DNA of 24,453 nt from an uncultured Bacilli bacterium (GCA_934102255.1 CAKOSN010000030.1:1-24453), one strand, 5' to 3'. Counted from the stretch's first letter, positions 14,045 to 22,023 are shown. A program made the numbers and translations. Notes: generated by a model from the sequence alone, not told the origin.

Positions 14045-15250
14045 ATGAAATACGTTATACCAAATGATGCAATAAAAGCATTTAAAAAAAGTTTAGATTT
14101 AACCATTAAATGTTTCGATTTAATGCAAGATAGGTTAAAAAAGAATATTAATCTTTTAGAACTTACTTATACAGGCAGTTTAAAAGAAGATGCCGTTTTA
14201 GAAATACAATCTCATTATTTAGATTTAGTTAAATTAACTATTAATAATTTGAAGAATTTAAGACAAGATGTTAGTAGAATTAATAGTAAGAAAATTGATT
14301 ATCCATTGTTTTTCTCTTTTGCAGCGTTAATTTGTCCAACTAAAGAAAGCACTAATATTATTATGTTAAAGATTATTAGTGATACAGTAGAGTTAAGAGA
14401 AGAACAAAGAAAAGAGGCGCAAGGTACAAGTGAGATTTATGATATTGCTAGTGAGCTTGAAAATGAAATAGCTAAGTCTTTAGACGGATTATATATTAAA
14501 CCAGAAAGAACTGAAAAGCTAAAGGAAGCCTACTTAGAATATATGAAACAAAGCATGGATTCTGTAAAATTATTTGCTGATAAAGCATTTATTAATAAGG
14601 AACATGATGAATTTATTGGTAATGTAAATGCTTTAGTTAGTGCTAGTAAGGAAGCTATGCAAGATTATGTAGATAATTTTCATAATAAATATATGCATGA
14701 TTTAGAATTGATAGAAGAACCAAAAAAAGTTAAAAAAGAAGCTATACCTTCCAAAACTCCAGCTTATACTGAAATTAATGAATTAAAACAATATATTTCT
14801 GGTGGTGTTGTTCTTAAATTATGTGCCCCAAGAACTTTTGATGAGTTACTTAAAAGAAATGGTTATGGTGATAATGCCAGAATGAGTTTAGGAAAGCAAA
14901 TGAAAAATGCAATTTTATGGGCTACGGATGAAGAAGTTGATGCCTTAATTGGTAACTATTTAGCTAGTATTGATATTAGATATCAAGAAATGTGGAATTA
15001 CTTACTTGAGCAGGATGAAGTCTTAAAACAGGTTTCTTTAGGTGATATTAGAAAATACTTTTATGCCCTACCAGAATTAGGAGAAGGTTATGGCTATACT
15101 AAAGAAGATTTTGACTACTTTATGATAGATGCTCTAAAGAGTAATTATTACTTAGCTAAAAAGCATAGTAAGGCTTTGGTTTTACTTAAAAATGGTAAAA
15201 TTAACGAAAAATATGGTAAAAGTGCTAAAAAATTCAAAAAAATTAGTTGA
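14045..15250 (+). CDS. Unknown family B, copy 2
   Basis: Unrecognised 401-residue paralogue of the preceding gene. The shared C-terminal module lies at about 237-362: KTPAYTEINELKQYISGG, CAPRTFDELLKRNGYGDNAR, YQEMWNYL and YFYALPELGEGYGYTKED. The N-terminal ~225 residues are helical, with a possible coiled coil around 115-175. A Lys-rich tail of about 25 residues follows the module and is absent from copy 1. A good SD (AGAAGGAG) lies seven bases before the ATG. It ends with TGA at 15248-15250, direct evidence that TGA is a stop here, and that TGA lies inside the -35 of the next gene's promoter. The two copies seem to be an old tandem duplication, since only the ends are still clearly alike. 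Confidence 0.8.
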   Translation: MKYVIPNDAIKAFKKSLDLTIKCFDLMQDRLKKNINLLELTYTGSLKEDAVLEIQSHYLDLVKLTINNLKNLRQDVSRINSKKIDYPLFFSFAALICPTKESTNIIMLKIISDTVELREEQRKEAQGTSEIYDIASELENEIAKSLDGLYIKPERTEKLKEAYLEYMKQSMDSVKLFADKAFINKEHDEFIGNVNALVSASKEAMQDYVDNFHNKYMHDLELIEEPKKVKKEAIPSKTPAYTEINELKQYISGGVVLKLCAPRTFDELLKRNGYGDNARMSLGKQMKNAILWATDEEVDALIGNYLASIDIRYQEMWNYLLEQDEVLKQVSLGDIRKYFYALPELGEGYGYTKEDFDYFMIDALKSNYYLAKKHSKALVLLKNGKINEKYGKSAKKFKKIS

Positions 15251-15276
15251 TACTTTAAAATCTGTGTTAATATAAT
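15247..15276 (+). promoter_or_regulatory. Promoter of the two-module protein gene
   Basis: TTGATA (15247-15252), 18-base spacer, TATAAT (15271-15276). The -35 includes the stop codon of the upstream gene. The start site would be near 15283, just ahead of GAGGTGA (15285-15291). Confidence 0.65.
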
Positions 15277-15299
15277 TTATACAAGAGGTGAATATATTA

Positions 15300-16496
15300 A
15301 TGGAATTAACAAAACAAGAGAAAGAATTATTAACATTATATAATAGATTTTATGGTACTCCTTTTGACCCATGGGATTTAAGGTGTATTCAAAGATTTCA
15401 AAATATGTACTGTATTTTACAAACTGTACCAAGTGGGGTTGGGGGTAAAGTAGAAAAATTAGGTGATTTTCAAGATGACCAAGAGGGCGTATTTTCTAAT
15501 ACATTAGATACTGAACTTACTAGATTAAGTCGTCAAGTGGCTCTAGAAGTTAAAGAATTTAATGATGAAAATCAAGATAACAAAGAGGTTAGTCGTTATT
15601 TACCTGTTGCTTTGGCTTGTGCAAATCCAGATATTGAACTTGCCGTAGACCAAGGCATAGCGCCATATAATGATTATAGATTATTTGCAAAAGTTTGTCT
15701 TTTTGTTAGTAAAGGTCATACAACCACTTCGGAGTTAAGAGAATTTTTAGCTGAAAAGACTTATGATAAAAGCCATGCTATTAAAGGAAATAGAAATTTG
15801 TATTTATCTGATTATGTTATAGCATTGTTATTAGAATATGGCTTACTATGTGAGAATCCAGAACATGATAAAAAGGCCTTTGATGATACAGTTCCTAATT
15901 TAAGTGAAAAGGAAAAAGAAATTTTACGAGTATATTATAAATTTTATGGTAGATATTTTGTACCTAATGATAATGAATGCGTTGATAATGCCGTTACTGC
16001 TTACTGTATATTACAAAGTACGCCAGAAGATATTGGTACAAAATTAGATAAAAAGTATGAATTTTTAATGGCATCAACAATGAGTGGCTTAACATCAGCT
16101 GAATTAGAAATGGAACTTGCTGGTTTAGATAATCCTGATAAACAAGAGGCAATTCGTCATTATTATTGTGGTAATAAAGAAGATATGCTTCCTATTGTTG
16201 GAGCTTTAAAACATGCTGGCTTCTATAATACTTATAAACTAAGAAGGTTAGCAAAGGCTTGTGCTTATGCCCAAAATAATCCTAATGCTACTAGCGATGA
16301 TGTTTTATTTTACTTAAATAATATTGATAAAGAAGACGGTTATGTCGATGACTTTTTAAAGTTAAATAAAAAAATTGTTGTCTTTATGGAAAGATTCGGC
16401 ATGACAGGAAGAAATATAAAAAAAGAACAAGAAAAAAATGAAGGCTTAGTAAGAAAGTTAGCTAGAATTTTTGGTGGACAAAAAGAAAAAAATTAA
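15300..16496 (+). CDS. Unknown protein made of two copies of a ~170-190-residue module
   Basis: Unrecognised 398-residue soluble protein with an internal duplication. Module 1 (about 2-186) begins LTKQEKELLTLYNRFYG and contains YCILQTVPSGVGGKVEK and NDYRLFAKVCLFVSKGHTTTSELREFL. Module 2 (about 200-345) repeats this as LSEKEKEILRVYYKFYG, YCILQSTPEDIGTKLDK and NTYKLRRLAKACAYAQNNPNATSDDVLFYL. Both are helical. The C-terminus is Lys-rich. ATG 15300 is preferred over GTG 15288 because GAGGTGA ends eight bases before it and would otherwise lie within the coding sequence. The gene has its own promoter, and its last codons contain the -35 of the T-box transcript. The function is unknown; the context next to family B suggests, but does not prove, a shared role. 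Confidence 0.8.
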   Translation: MELTKQEKELLTLYNRFYGTPFDPWDLRCIQRFQNMYCILQTVPSGVGGKVEKLGDFQDDQEGVFSNTLDTELTRLSRQVALEVKEFNDENQDNKEVSRYLPVALACANPDIELAVDQGIAPYNDYRLFAKVCLFVSKGHTTTSELREFLAEKTYDKSHAIKGNRNLYLSDYVIALLLEYGLLCENPEHDKKAFDDTVPNLSEKEKEILRVYYKFYGRYFVPNDNECVDNAVTAYCILQSTPEDIGTKLDKKYEFLMASTMSGLTSAELEMELAGLDNPDKQEAIRHYYCGNKEDMLPIVGALKHAGFYNTYKLRRLAKACAYAQNNPNATSDDVLFYLNNIDKEDGYVDDFLKLNKKIVVFMERFGMTGRNIKKEQEKNEGLVRKLARIFGGQKEKN

Positions 16497-16503
16497 TTAT
16501 AAT
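16475..16503 (+). promoter_or_regulatory. Promoter of the valS T-box transcript
   Basis: TGGACA (16475-16480), 17-base spacer, TATAAT (16498-16503). The -35 is inside the 3' end of the preceding gene. The predicted start near 16510 is just before the 5' base of T-box stem I. Confidence 0.75.
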
Positions 16504-16509
16504 ACAAGA

Positions 16510-16711
16510 CAGATATGTTGAAGAAGAGGAGTATTACTTATTTAATATTTTAGAGAGCTTGTGGTTGGTGCAAACAAGTTATTAGGTGGTAAGAAGGTTG
16601 CTTTGGAGTATAAAACGTTTCTTCGCGTTAAGAAGTAGAGTGTATGATTAGTCATAAAATAAGGTGGTACCGCGAGATTTCGTCCTTATATTTATGGCTT
16701 TTTTGTTTTTT
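16510..16711 (+). promoter_or_regulatory. T-box riboswitch, valine specifier, controlling valS
   Basis: Transcription is allowed only when uncharged tRNA-Val binds. The stem I base pairs GAAGAA (16520-16525) with TTCTTC (16619-16624). AGTA of the internal-loop motif is at 16530-16533. AGAGAGCTTGTGGTTGGTGCAA (split by the loop, about 16552-16573) is the usual distal region. The likely specifier is GTA (Val) at 16608-16610 in TTGGAGTATAA. The T-box consensus AGGTGGTACCGCG is at 16662-16674, with TTCGTCCTT after it to form the antiterminator. The competing terminator pairs GTCATAAAATAAGG (16651-16664) with CCTTATATTTATGGC (16684-16698), followed by a T-rich run to 16711. The downstream gene is valS, which agrees with the specifier. 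Confidence 0.93.
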
Positions 16712-16734
16712 AAAATAGAAATGAGGTATTAGAT

Positions 16735-19275
16735 ATGTTAGAAACAAAATATGACCATTTAAGTGTTGAAAATAAAAAATACGATAATTGGGTAGATAAA
16801 GGTTATTTTAAAAGTGGTAATACAGAAAGACTTCCTTACTGTATTGTAATTCCGCCTCCTAATGTAACAGGTAAATTGCATATTGGTCATGCTTATGATA
16901 CAGCTATTCAAGATGTTATTATTAGATATAAAAGATTACAAGGATATGATGCTTTATGGTTACCAGGAATGGACCATGCAGCGATTGCAACTGAGGCTAA
17001 AGTTGTTAAAAGACTAAAAGAACAAGGATTAGATAAAAGAAGCATTGGTCGTGATAAGTTTTTAGAGGCTTGTTGGGATTGGACGAAAGAATTTGGTGGC
17101 AACATTAGAAATCAATGGGCTAAACTTGGTTTATCAGTTGATTATAGTAAAGAAAGATTTACTTTAGATGAAGGTTTAAATAAGGCTGTTATTAAGACTT
17201 TTGTGGATTATTATAAAAAAGGTTTAATTTATCGTGGGGAAAGGATTATTAACTGGGATCCAGTTGCTATGACGGCTTTATCTAGTGAAGAAGTTATTTA
17301 TAAAGAAGATAAAGGAGCTTTCTATCACTTAAAGTATTATGTTGAAGGTGAAGATAGATACTTAGAAGTAGCAACAACTCGTCCGGAAACTTTATTTGGT
17401 GATACAGCAGTTGCTGTTAATCCAAGTGATGAAAGATACCAAGATTTAAAAGGTAAAAAAGTAATTGTACCGGTAGTTAATCGTGTAGTTCCGGTTGTAT
17501 TTGATAATCATGCTGACCCTGAGTTTGGAACAGGTGTTGTTAAGATTACACCAGCTCATGATCCAAACGACTACGAAGTTGGCTTAAGACATGACTTACC
17601 AAGAATTGTTTGTATGAATAAAGATGCAACGATGAATGAGGTATGTGGTAAATATCAAGGTTTATCAAGAGAAGAATGCCGTGAGAAATTAGTTGCTGAC
17701 TTAAAAGAAGCCGGGTTACTTATTAGTGTTGAAGAAATCGTTCATAATGTAGGACATTCTGAGCGAACAGAGGCTGTTGTTGAACCATATCTTTCCAAAC
17801 AATGGTTTGTTAAAATGCGTCCTTTAGCGGATAGAGTTTTAGAAAATCAAAAGAATCCTGATACTAAAGTTAACTTTATTCCTCCACGTTTTGAAAAAAT
17901 TATGAATCACTGGATGGAGATTACTTATGATTGGTGTATTTCTCGTCAGTTATGGTGGGGACATAGAATTCCAGCTTGGTATCGTGGTGAAGAAGTTTAT
18001 GTTGGTGAGACCGCGCCAGAGGGTGAAGGATGGGTTCAAGATGAAGATGTCCTAGATACATGGTTCTCATCTGCTTTATGGCCTTTCTCAACTTTAGGTT
18101 ATCCAGACCAAACTGAGGATTTAAAGAGATATTTCCCAACTGATTGTTTAGTTACTGGTTATGATATTATTCCGTTCTGGGTTAATAGAATGACTTTCCA
18201 ATCTTTAGAGCTTAATGGCGTTCGTCCATTTAAAGACGTTATTATTCATGGTCTCGTAAGAGATAAGGAAGGTCGTAAGATGAGTAAGTCTTTAGGTAAT
18301 GGTATCGACCCAATGGATATGATAAAACTTTATGGTGCTGATAGCTTAAGATATTATTTAGTTACTGATTGTGCTTTTGGAACTGACCTTCGTTTTGATG
18401 AAGAAAAATTAAAGGCAACTTGGAATTTCATTAATAAGATGTGGAATGCTTCCCGTTTTGTTTTAATGAATATTAGCGATTTAACTAGTCTTGATTTTAG
18501 TAATCTTAAAAAAGAAGATAAATGGATTTTAACGAAGTTTGAAACGGTTCTTGATAGTACTATTAAACATATGGATAAATATGAATTTAATTTAGTAGGT
18601 AGCGAAATCTATAACTTTATTTGGGATGATTTCTGTTCAAATTATATTGAAATGGCTAAGTTTAGTAGTAGTGATATAACAACTAAGAGTGTTTTATATA
18701 AAGTTTTAGAAGGAATAATTAAGATTATGCATCCATTTATGCCTTTTGTAACGGAAGAGATTTATCAAAATTTACCATTTAAAGATAGTGATTCAATTAT
18801 GATATCAAGTTATCCAAAGTATGAAAGTGAGTATATTTTTGATGAGGATACTAAAAAAGTAGAGAAGTTATTAGAATTTATTACTTTATTTAGAAATAAA
18901 AAGTTAGAAAATAATATTGGCAAAGACTTTGAAGTAGAAGCTAAAAACTTAGATGATTTAGCAGTTAAAATGTTAAAATTAAATGACAAGATAGTAAGTG
19001 TTAGTAACAAAAATACTAAGATTCTAGTAAGTATTAATGATATTACAGCCTATATTTGTTATGATAATAATATTGATAAAGAAGAAGTATTAAAAGAACT
19101 TACAAAGAAGAAAGAGACTTTAGAAGCAAGTATTAAGAGAAGAAATAATCTTTTAAGTAATGAAAATTATGTTAAGAAGGCTCCAAGTAATATAGTAGAA
19201 AAAGAAAGAATGGACTTACAAAAAGAAACTGATATGTTAAATAATGTCTTAAAAGAGATAGAGGCTTTAGGATAG
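16735..19275 (+). CDS. valS: Valyl-tRNA synthetase
   Basis: Class I synthetase that charges tRNA-Val and edits Thr-tRNA-Val. The 846 residues show PPPNVTGKLHIGHA (40-53, HIGH motif), a CP1 editing domain with ATTRPETLFGDTAVAVNP, GTGVVKITPAHDPNDYEVG, WCISRQLWWGHRIPAWY, DEDVLDTWFSSALWPFSTLG, GRKMSKSLGNG (KMSKS at 515-519), the helical anticodon-binding domain and a C-terminal coiled-coil arm ending in KETDMLNNVLKEIEALG. It is slightly shorter than the common ~880 residues but complete. Expression is controlled by the valine T-box immediately upstream. GAGGT lies about eight bases before ATG 16735. No clear terminator follows; the next 210 bases hold a tandem repeat and the proS promoter. Confidence 0.98.
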   Translation: MLETKYDHLSVENKKYDNWVDKGYFKSGNTERLPYCIVIPPPNVTGKLHIGHAYDTAIQDVIIRYKRLQGYDALWLPGMDHAAIATEAKVVKRLKEQGLDKRSIGRDKFLEACWDWTKEFGGNIRNQWAKLGLSVDYSKERFTLDEGLNKAVIKTFVDYYKKGLIYRGERIINWDPVAMTALSSEEVIYKEDKGAFYHLKYYVEGEDRYLEVATTRPETLFGDTAVAVNPSDERYQDLKGKKVIVPVVNRVVPVVFDNHADPEFGTGVVKITPAHDPNDYEVGLRHDLPRIVCMNKDATMNEVCGKYQGLSREECREKLVADLKEAGLLISVEEIVHNVGHSERTEAVVEPYLSKQWFVKMRPLADRVLENQKNPDTKVNFIPPRFEKIMNHWMEITYDWCISRQLWWGHRIPAWYRGEEVYVGETAPEGEGWVQDEDVLDTWFSSALWPFSTLGYPDQTEDLKRYFPTDCLVTGYDIIPFWVNRMTFQSLELNGVRPFKDVIIHGLVRDKEGRKMSKSLGNGIDPMDMIKLYGADSLRYYLVTDCAFGTDLRFDEEKLKATWNFINKMWNASRFVLMNISDLTSLDFSNLKKEDKWILTKFETVLDSTIKHMDKYEFNLVGSEIYNFIWDDFCSNYIEMAKFSSSDITTKSVLYKVLEGIIKIMHPFMPFVTEEIYQNLPFKDSDSIMISSYPKYESEYIFDEDTKKVEKLLEFITLFRNKKLENNIGKDFEVEAKNLDDLAVKMLKLNDKIVSVSNKNTKILVSINDITAYICYDNNIDKEEVLKELTKKKETLEASIKRRNNLLSNENYVKKAPSNIVEKERMDLQKETDMLNNVLKEIEALG

Positions 19276-19295
19276 TTTAAAGATAAAATATAGGT

Positions 19296-19364
19296 TACCA
19301 CAAATTACCTAAATGAAATGCCACAAAAAGTCTAAATGAAATACCCCAAATTATCTAAATAAGC
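19296..19364. repeat. Three imperfect 23-bp tandem repeats between valS and proS
   Basis: Units at 19296-19318, 19319-19341 and 19342-19364, in exact 23-base register and without spacers. Each has a T-R-C-C-M-C-A-A-A start and a C-T-A-A-A-T-R-A end; units 1 and 2 both end CTAAATGAAA. Multiple short tandem repeats of this kind are found at the ends of some insertion sequences (for example the IS21 family), so a solitary element end is one explanation. An array of protein-binding sites is another. No transposase is near. Confidence 0.8.
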
Positions 19365-19451
19365 GAAAAAATAAGCTTTGATAAATATATGAAAAATATA
19401 TAATTTAATATGAATAAAACAGATAAAATGATAGCGATGATACTATAGATA

Positions 19452-19460
19452 TGCTATACT
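19452..19460 (+). promoter_or_regulatory. Extended -10 promoter of proS
   Basis: TGC (19452-19454) plus TATACT (19455-19460), 25 bases before the ATG; no convincing -35 at 16-18 bases. GAGG (19477-19480 region) serves as SD. Confidence 0.5.
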
Positions 19461-19485
19461 AAAAAATAAAGAAAAGAGGAATATT

Positions 19486-20901
19486 ATGGCAAATGTTGTA
19501 AAAGATATAACAGATAGAGAAGTCGATTTTGCCCAGTGGTATACTGATGTATGCAAAAAGGCTGATTTAGTTGATTATTCGAAGAATAAAGGTAGTATGA
19601 TTATAAGACCATATGGTTATGCTATTTGGGAAAATATGGTTAGTATTTTAGATAAAGAATTTAAAAGATTAGGACATCAAAATGTTCAAATGCCAATGCT
19701 TATTCCCGAAAGTCTACTTAATATTGAAAAAGAACATGTTGAAGGTTTTGCTCCAGAAGTAGCTTGGGTAACTTATGGTGGAGAAAATAAATTAGAAGAA
19801 AGAATGTGTATTCGTCCTACTAGTGAAACTTTATTCTGTGACCATTTTAAAAAGATTGTTAATTCTTATCGTGATTTACCAATTCTTTATAATCAGTGGT
19901 GTACAATCGTAAGATGGGAAAAAACAACGAGACCTTTCTTGCGTAGTAGGGAAATTTTATGGCAAGAAGGACATACACTTCATGCAACAGCCGAAGAAGC
20001 TAAAAATGAAACTTTACAAATGCTAAAAGTTTATGAAGATTTTCAAAGATATTATTTAGCGATGCCAGTTATTGTTGGTAAAAAAACGGAAAAAGAAAAA
20101 TTTGCCGGAGCAGAAGATACTTATACAATCGAGGCGATGATGTGGGATGGTGTTGCACTACAAAATGGTACTAGTCATTATTTTGGACAACATTTTGCTA
20201 AAGCTTTTGATATTAAATTCTTAGATAAAGATAATACTTTAAAAACGCCTTATCAAACTTCTTGGGGTTCAACAACCAGAATGATTGGTGGCCTTATCAT
20301 GACTCATAGTGATAATAATGGTTTAGTCTTACCACCAAGAATTGCTCCAACTAAAGTAATTATTATTTCAATCGGCGATGTTTCCGAAAAATTAAAAGAA
20401 ATTACCCAAGGTTTAGAAAATGCCGGTATTACTTATAAAGTTGATGATAGTGATAAGACTCCAGGATATAAATTTGCTGAAGCTGAAGTTAAAGGTTATC
20501 CAATTCGTTTAGAATTAGGAAAAAGAGACCTAGATAATGGCTTTACTACTATTGTTAGAAGAGATACTTTAGAAAAAATTAAAGTTGATGATTTAGAAGG
20601 ACTTGTTGGTATTATTAAAGATACTATGGATATCATGCAAAAAGATATGTATGAAAGAGCTTTAAAACGTCGTGATAGTATGATGTATGAAGCAAGTACT
20701 TATGATGAATTTAAGGATATTGCTAAAAATAAAAATGGTTTTATCAAAATTACTTGGTGCGGTAGTATGGAATGCGAAGATAAGATTAAAGCTGATACTG
20801 GCTTGAAATCAAGATGTATTATTGGTGATAATGATACTAGTATTTGTCCAGTATGTGGTAAAAAATCTAAGTATGATATTTACTTTGCTAAACAATATTA
20901 A
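19486..20901 (+). CDS. proS: Prolyl-tRNA synthetase, archaeal/eukaryotic type without the bacterial editing insertion
   Basis: Class II synthetase that charges tRNA-Pro. The 471 residues contain MIIRPYGYAIWENM near the start, RPTSET (110-115), motif 2 RWEKTTRPFLRSREILWQEG (143-162), motif 3 region GLIMTHSDNNGLVLPPRIAP, and the His/anticodon-binding domain. The C-terminal domain has a probable zinc site (Cys425, Cys430, Cys454, Cys457), and the protein ends in Tyr, typical of the short archaeal/eukaryotic-type ProRS. The ~180-residue editing domain between motifs 2 and 3 of E. coli-type ProRS is absent. This form is known in mycoplasmas, clostridia and some other bacteria, so it fits the host. 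Proofreading of Ala-tRNA-Pro would need a separate YbaK/ProX-type protein (inference). AGAGG precedes the ATG by six bases. Confidence 0.97.
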   Translation: MANVVKDITDREVDFAQWYTDVCKKADLVDYSKNKGSMIIRPYGYAIWENMVSILDKEFKRLGHQNVQMPMLIPESLLNIEKEHVEGFAPEVAWVTYGGENKLEERMCIRPTSETLFCDHFKKIVNSYRDLPILYNQWCTIVRWEKTTRPFLRSREILWQEGHTLHATAEEAKNETLQMLKVYEDFQRYYLAMPVIVGKKTEKEKFAGAEDTYTIEAMMWDGVALQNGTSHYFGQHFAKAFDIKFLDKDNTLKTPYQTSWGSTTRMIGGLIMTHSDNNGLVLPPRIAPTKVIIISIGDVSEKLKEITQGLENAGITYKVDDSDKTPGYKFAEAEVKGYPIRLELGKRDLDNGFTTIVRRDTLEKIKVDDLEGLVGIIKDTMDIMQKDMYERALKRRDSMMYEASTYDEFKDIAKNKNGFIKITWCGSMECEDKIKADTGLKSRCIIGDNDTSICPVCGKKSKYDIYFAKQY

Positions 20902-20933
20902 AAAAAATACGCTTTATTTACGAGCGTTTTTTT
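20901..20933. terminator. Bidirectional terminator between proS and the HEPN-like gene
   Basis: ACGCT (20909-20913) and AGCGT (20923-20927) form a short stem around a nine-base loop, with seven As before and seven Ts after, so it can end transcription on both strands. The minus-strand gene stops at its edge. Confidence 0.7.
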
Positions 20934-21420
20934 ATTTTGTTTTAAACTTACCATTACTAACTAAGTTATTATTTAAAATTTTATAAAGAATAGTTTTCAT
21001 TAAATAATAATCATCCAAAGTATAAGAATTATAATCTGTTAATTTAGCTTGTAATGATGAATAGATATGAATTTTATTGCGTAAAGTTTTTAAATTATAA
21101 AGAAGTTTAATGTCTTCAGGAGTTAATTTAAGAATATTTTCTTTGATAATATTTTTAAATAAGTAATTAAAAGTGACCTGATGTTTAAAATTATAAATGG
21201 GATTTAATAAAGAATAAAAGATGGCTTCGATAACAGAAATAGAATTAATTATATAATCTTTTATAAGTAGTTTAGTTATAACGGTAGTATTATGTTCAAA
21301 TAAAATTTTATTATTTAAGTATTCGATGTATTGATAAGTATAAGCTATATTACTAATTAGAGGATAATTATTTTTGATTTTAAAGTTATGACGGATAATA
21401 TCAATGTTGGTAAGTTGCAT
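20932..21420 (-). CDS. Small helical protein with HEPN-like RNxxH motif (unknown)
   Basis: 162-residue, Asn/Ile/Leu/Tyr-rich, apparently all-helical protein with no membrane segment. Two features recall HEPN domains: an early helix with SVIEAIFYSLL (62-72), and LRNKIHIYSSL (113-123) near the C-terminus, where Arg114-Asn115 and His118 resemble the R-N-x(n)-H motif of HEPN RNases. The spacing here is RxxxH, one shorter than the usual Rx4-6H, so RNase activity is unproven. No nucleotidyltransferase (MNT) or other antitoxin gene is adjacent. AAAGGA lies six bases before the ATG, and TATAAT (complement of 21442-21447) is a likely -10 without a clear -35. The gene converges with proS and is divergent from rplS. 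A plain hypothetical protein remains possible. Confidence 0.65.
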   Translation of the reverse strand: MQLTNIDIIRHNFKIKNNYPLISNIAYTYQYIEYLNNKILFEHNTTVITKLLIKDYIINSISVIEAIFYSLLNPIYNFKHQVTFNYLFKNIIKENILKLTPEDIKLLYNLKTLRNKIHIYSSLQAKLTDYNSYTLDDYYLMKTILYKILNNNLVSNGKFKTK

Positions 21421-21501
21421 AAGATTCCTTTCATAAAGGGTATTATAATATAATTTTAGAAAAAAAGGGATAAAACTTGCTAATTTTTAGAAGAAAAAAG
21501 A

Positions 21502-21531
21502 TTGACTAGTATTAATTAAATATGGTAAGAT
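21502..21531 (+). promoter_or_regulatory. Promoter of rplS
   Basis: TTGACT (21502-21507), 18-base spacer, TAAGAT (21526-21531) preceded by TGG (extended -10). Confidence 0.7.
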
Positions 21532-21536
21532 ATTCT

Positions 21537-21612
21537 TGCTTCGGGAGAGTTCTCGTAGAAAATCCGCTTATTTAAGATAAATAATGATTTTAAGTGATAT
21601 TATATAGAAAGG
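21537..21612 (+). promoter_or_regulatory. Candidate L19 ribosomal-protein leader in the rplS 5' UTR
   Basis: The ~85-base untranslated leader between the promoter and rplS begins with GCTTCGGGAGAGTTCTCGTAG, in which CGGGA and TCTCG can pair, and contains TCCGCTTATTTAAGATAAATAATGA with a TTATTT/AAATAA hairpin. Firmicute rplS genes commonly carry a structured leader bound by L19. Position and size fit, but I cannot confirm the consensus by eye. Confidence 0.45.
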
Positions 21613-21622
21613 AATTAAACGT

Positions 21623-21964
21623 ATGACAAATTTAGTTGATAAAATTAATGCTAAACATGTAAGAAAAGATATTCCTGAATTCCGTGTTGGTGATACAGTA
21701 AAAGTTAACGTTTGGGTTATTGAAGGTAACAAAAAACGTATCCAATCATTTGAAGGTTTAGTTACTGATATTAATGGTGGTTCTGTATCTAAGAGATTTT
21801 CTGTAAGAAAGAAAAGTTATGGTATTGGTGTAACTCGTATTTTCCCAGTAAATGCTCCAACTATTGATTCGATTGAAGTTATTAAGAAAGGCTACGTAAG
21901 ACGTGCTAAATTAGGCTTCTTAAAGGGATTAAGAAAAGATTACAAAGTAAAAGAAAGAAATTAA
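21623..21964 (+). CDS. rplS: 50S ribosomal protein L19
   Basis: Structural protein of the large subunit at the 30S-50S interface. The 113 residues match the family along their whole length: FRVGDTVKVNVWVIEGNKKR (21-40), IQSFEGLVTDINGGS, FSVRKKSYGIGVTRIFPVNAP and the basic C-terminus KKGYVRRAKLGFLKGLRKDYK. Length is normal. AAAGGA lies about nine bases before the ATG. It is transcribed alone; the trmD/rimM/rpsP genes often found upstream in other bacteria are not here. A terminator follows four bases after the stop. Confidence 0.98.
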   Translation: MTNLVDKINAKHVRKDIPEFRVGDTVKVNVWVIEGNKKRIQSFEGLVTDINGGSVSKRFSVRKKSYGIGVTRIFPVNAPTIDSIEVIKKGYVRRAKLGFLKGLRKDYKVKERN

Positions 21965-21967
21965 TTA

Positions 21968-21996
21968 AAAAGTGCTAGAAATAGTGCTTTTTTCTT
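21968..21996 (+). terminator. Terminator of rplS
   Basis: AAAAGTGCTA (21968-21977) pairs with TAGTGCTTTT (21982-21991) through ten pairs, two of them G-U, closed by a GAAA tetraloop and followed by Ts. Confidence 0.8.
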
Positions 21997-22023
21997 TACT
22001 CTTTAAGTTTTTAGACATACAAT
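21995..22023 (+). promoter_or_regulatory. Promoter of the basic coiled-coil protein gene
   Basis: TTTACT (21995-22000), 17-base spacer, TACAAT (22018-22023). The -35 overlaps the tail of the rplS terminator. Confidence 0.6.

Noticed and set aside
15248..15250. TGA read as Trp (mycoplasma code)
   Set aside because: TGA ends the family B copy 2 gene at a sensible place just before a promoter and new SD, and Trp is encoded by TGG throughout conserved genes such as valS and proS.
16908..19010. Minus-strand open frames inside valS
   Set aside because: valS is complete and conserved along the region; the opposite frames have no ribosome binding sites or recognisable products.
19296..19364. CRISPR array
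   Set aside because: The 23-base units are contiguous with no spacers and vary internally, and there are no cas genes in the window.
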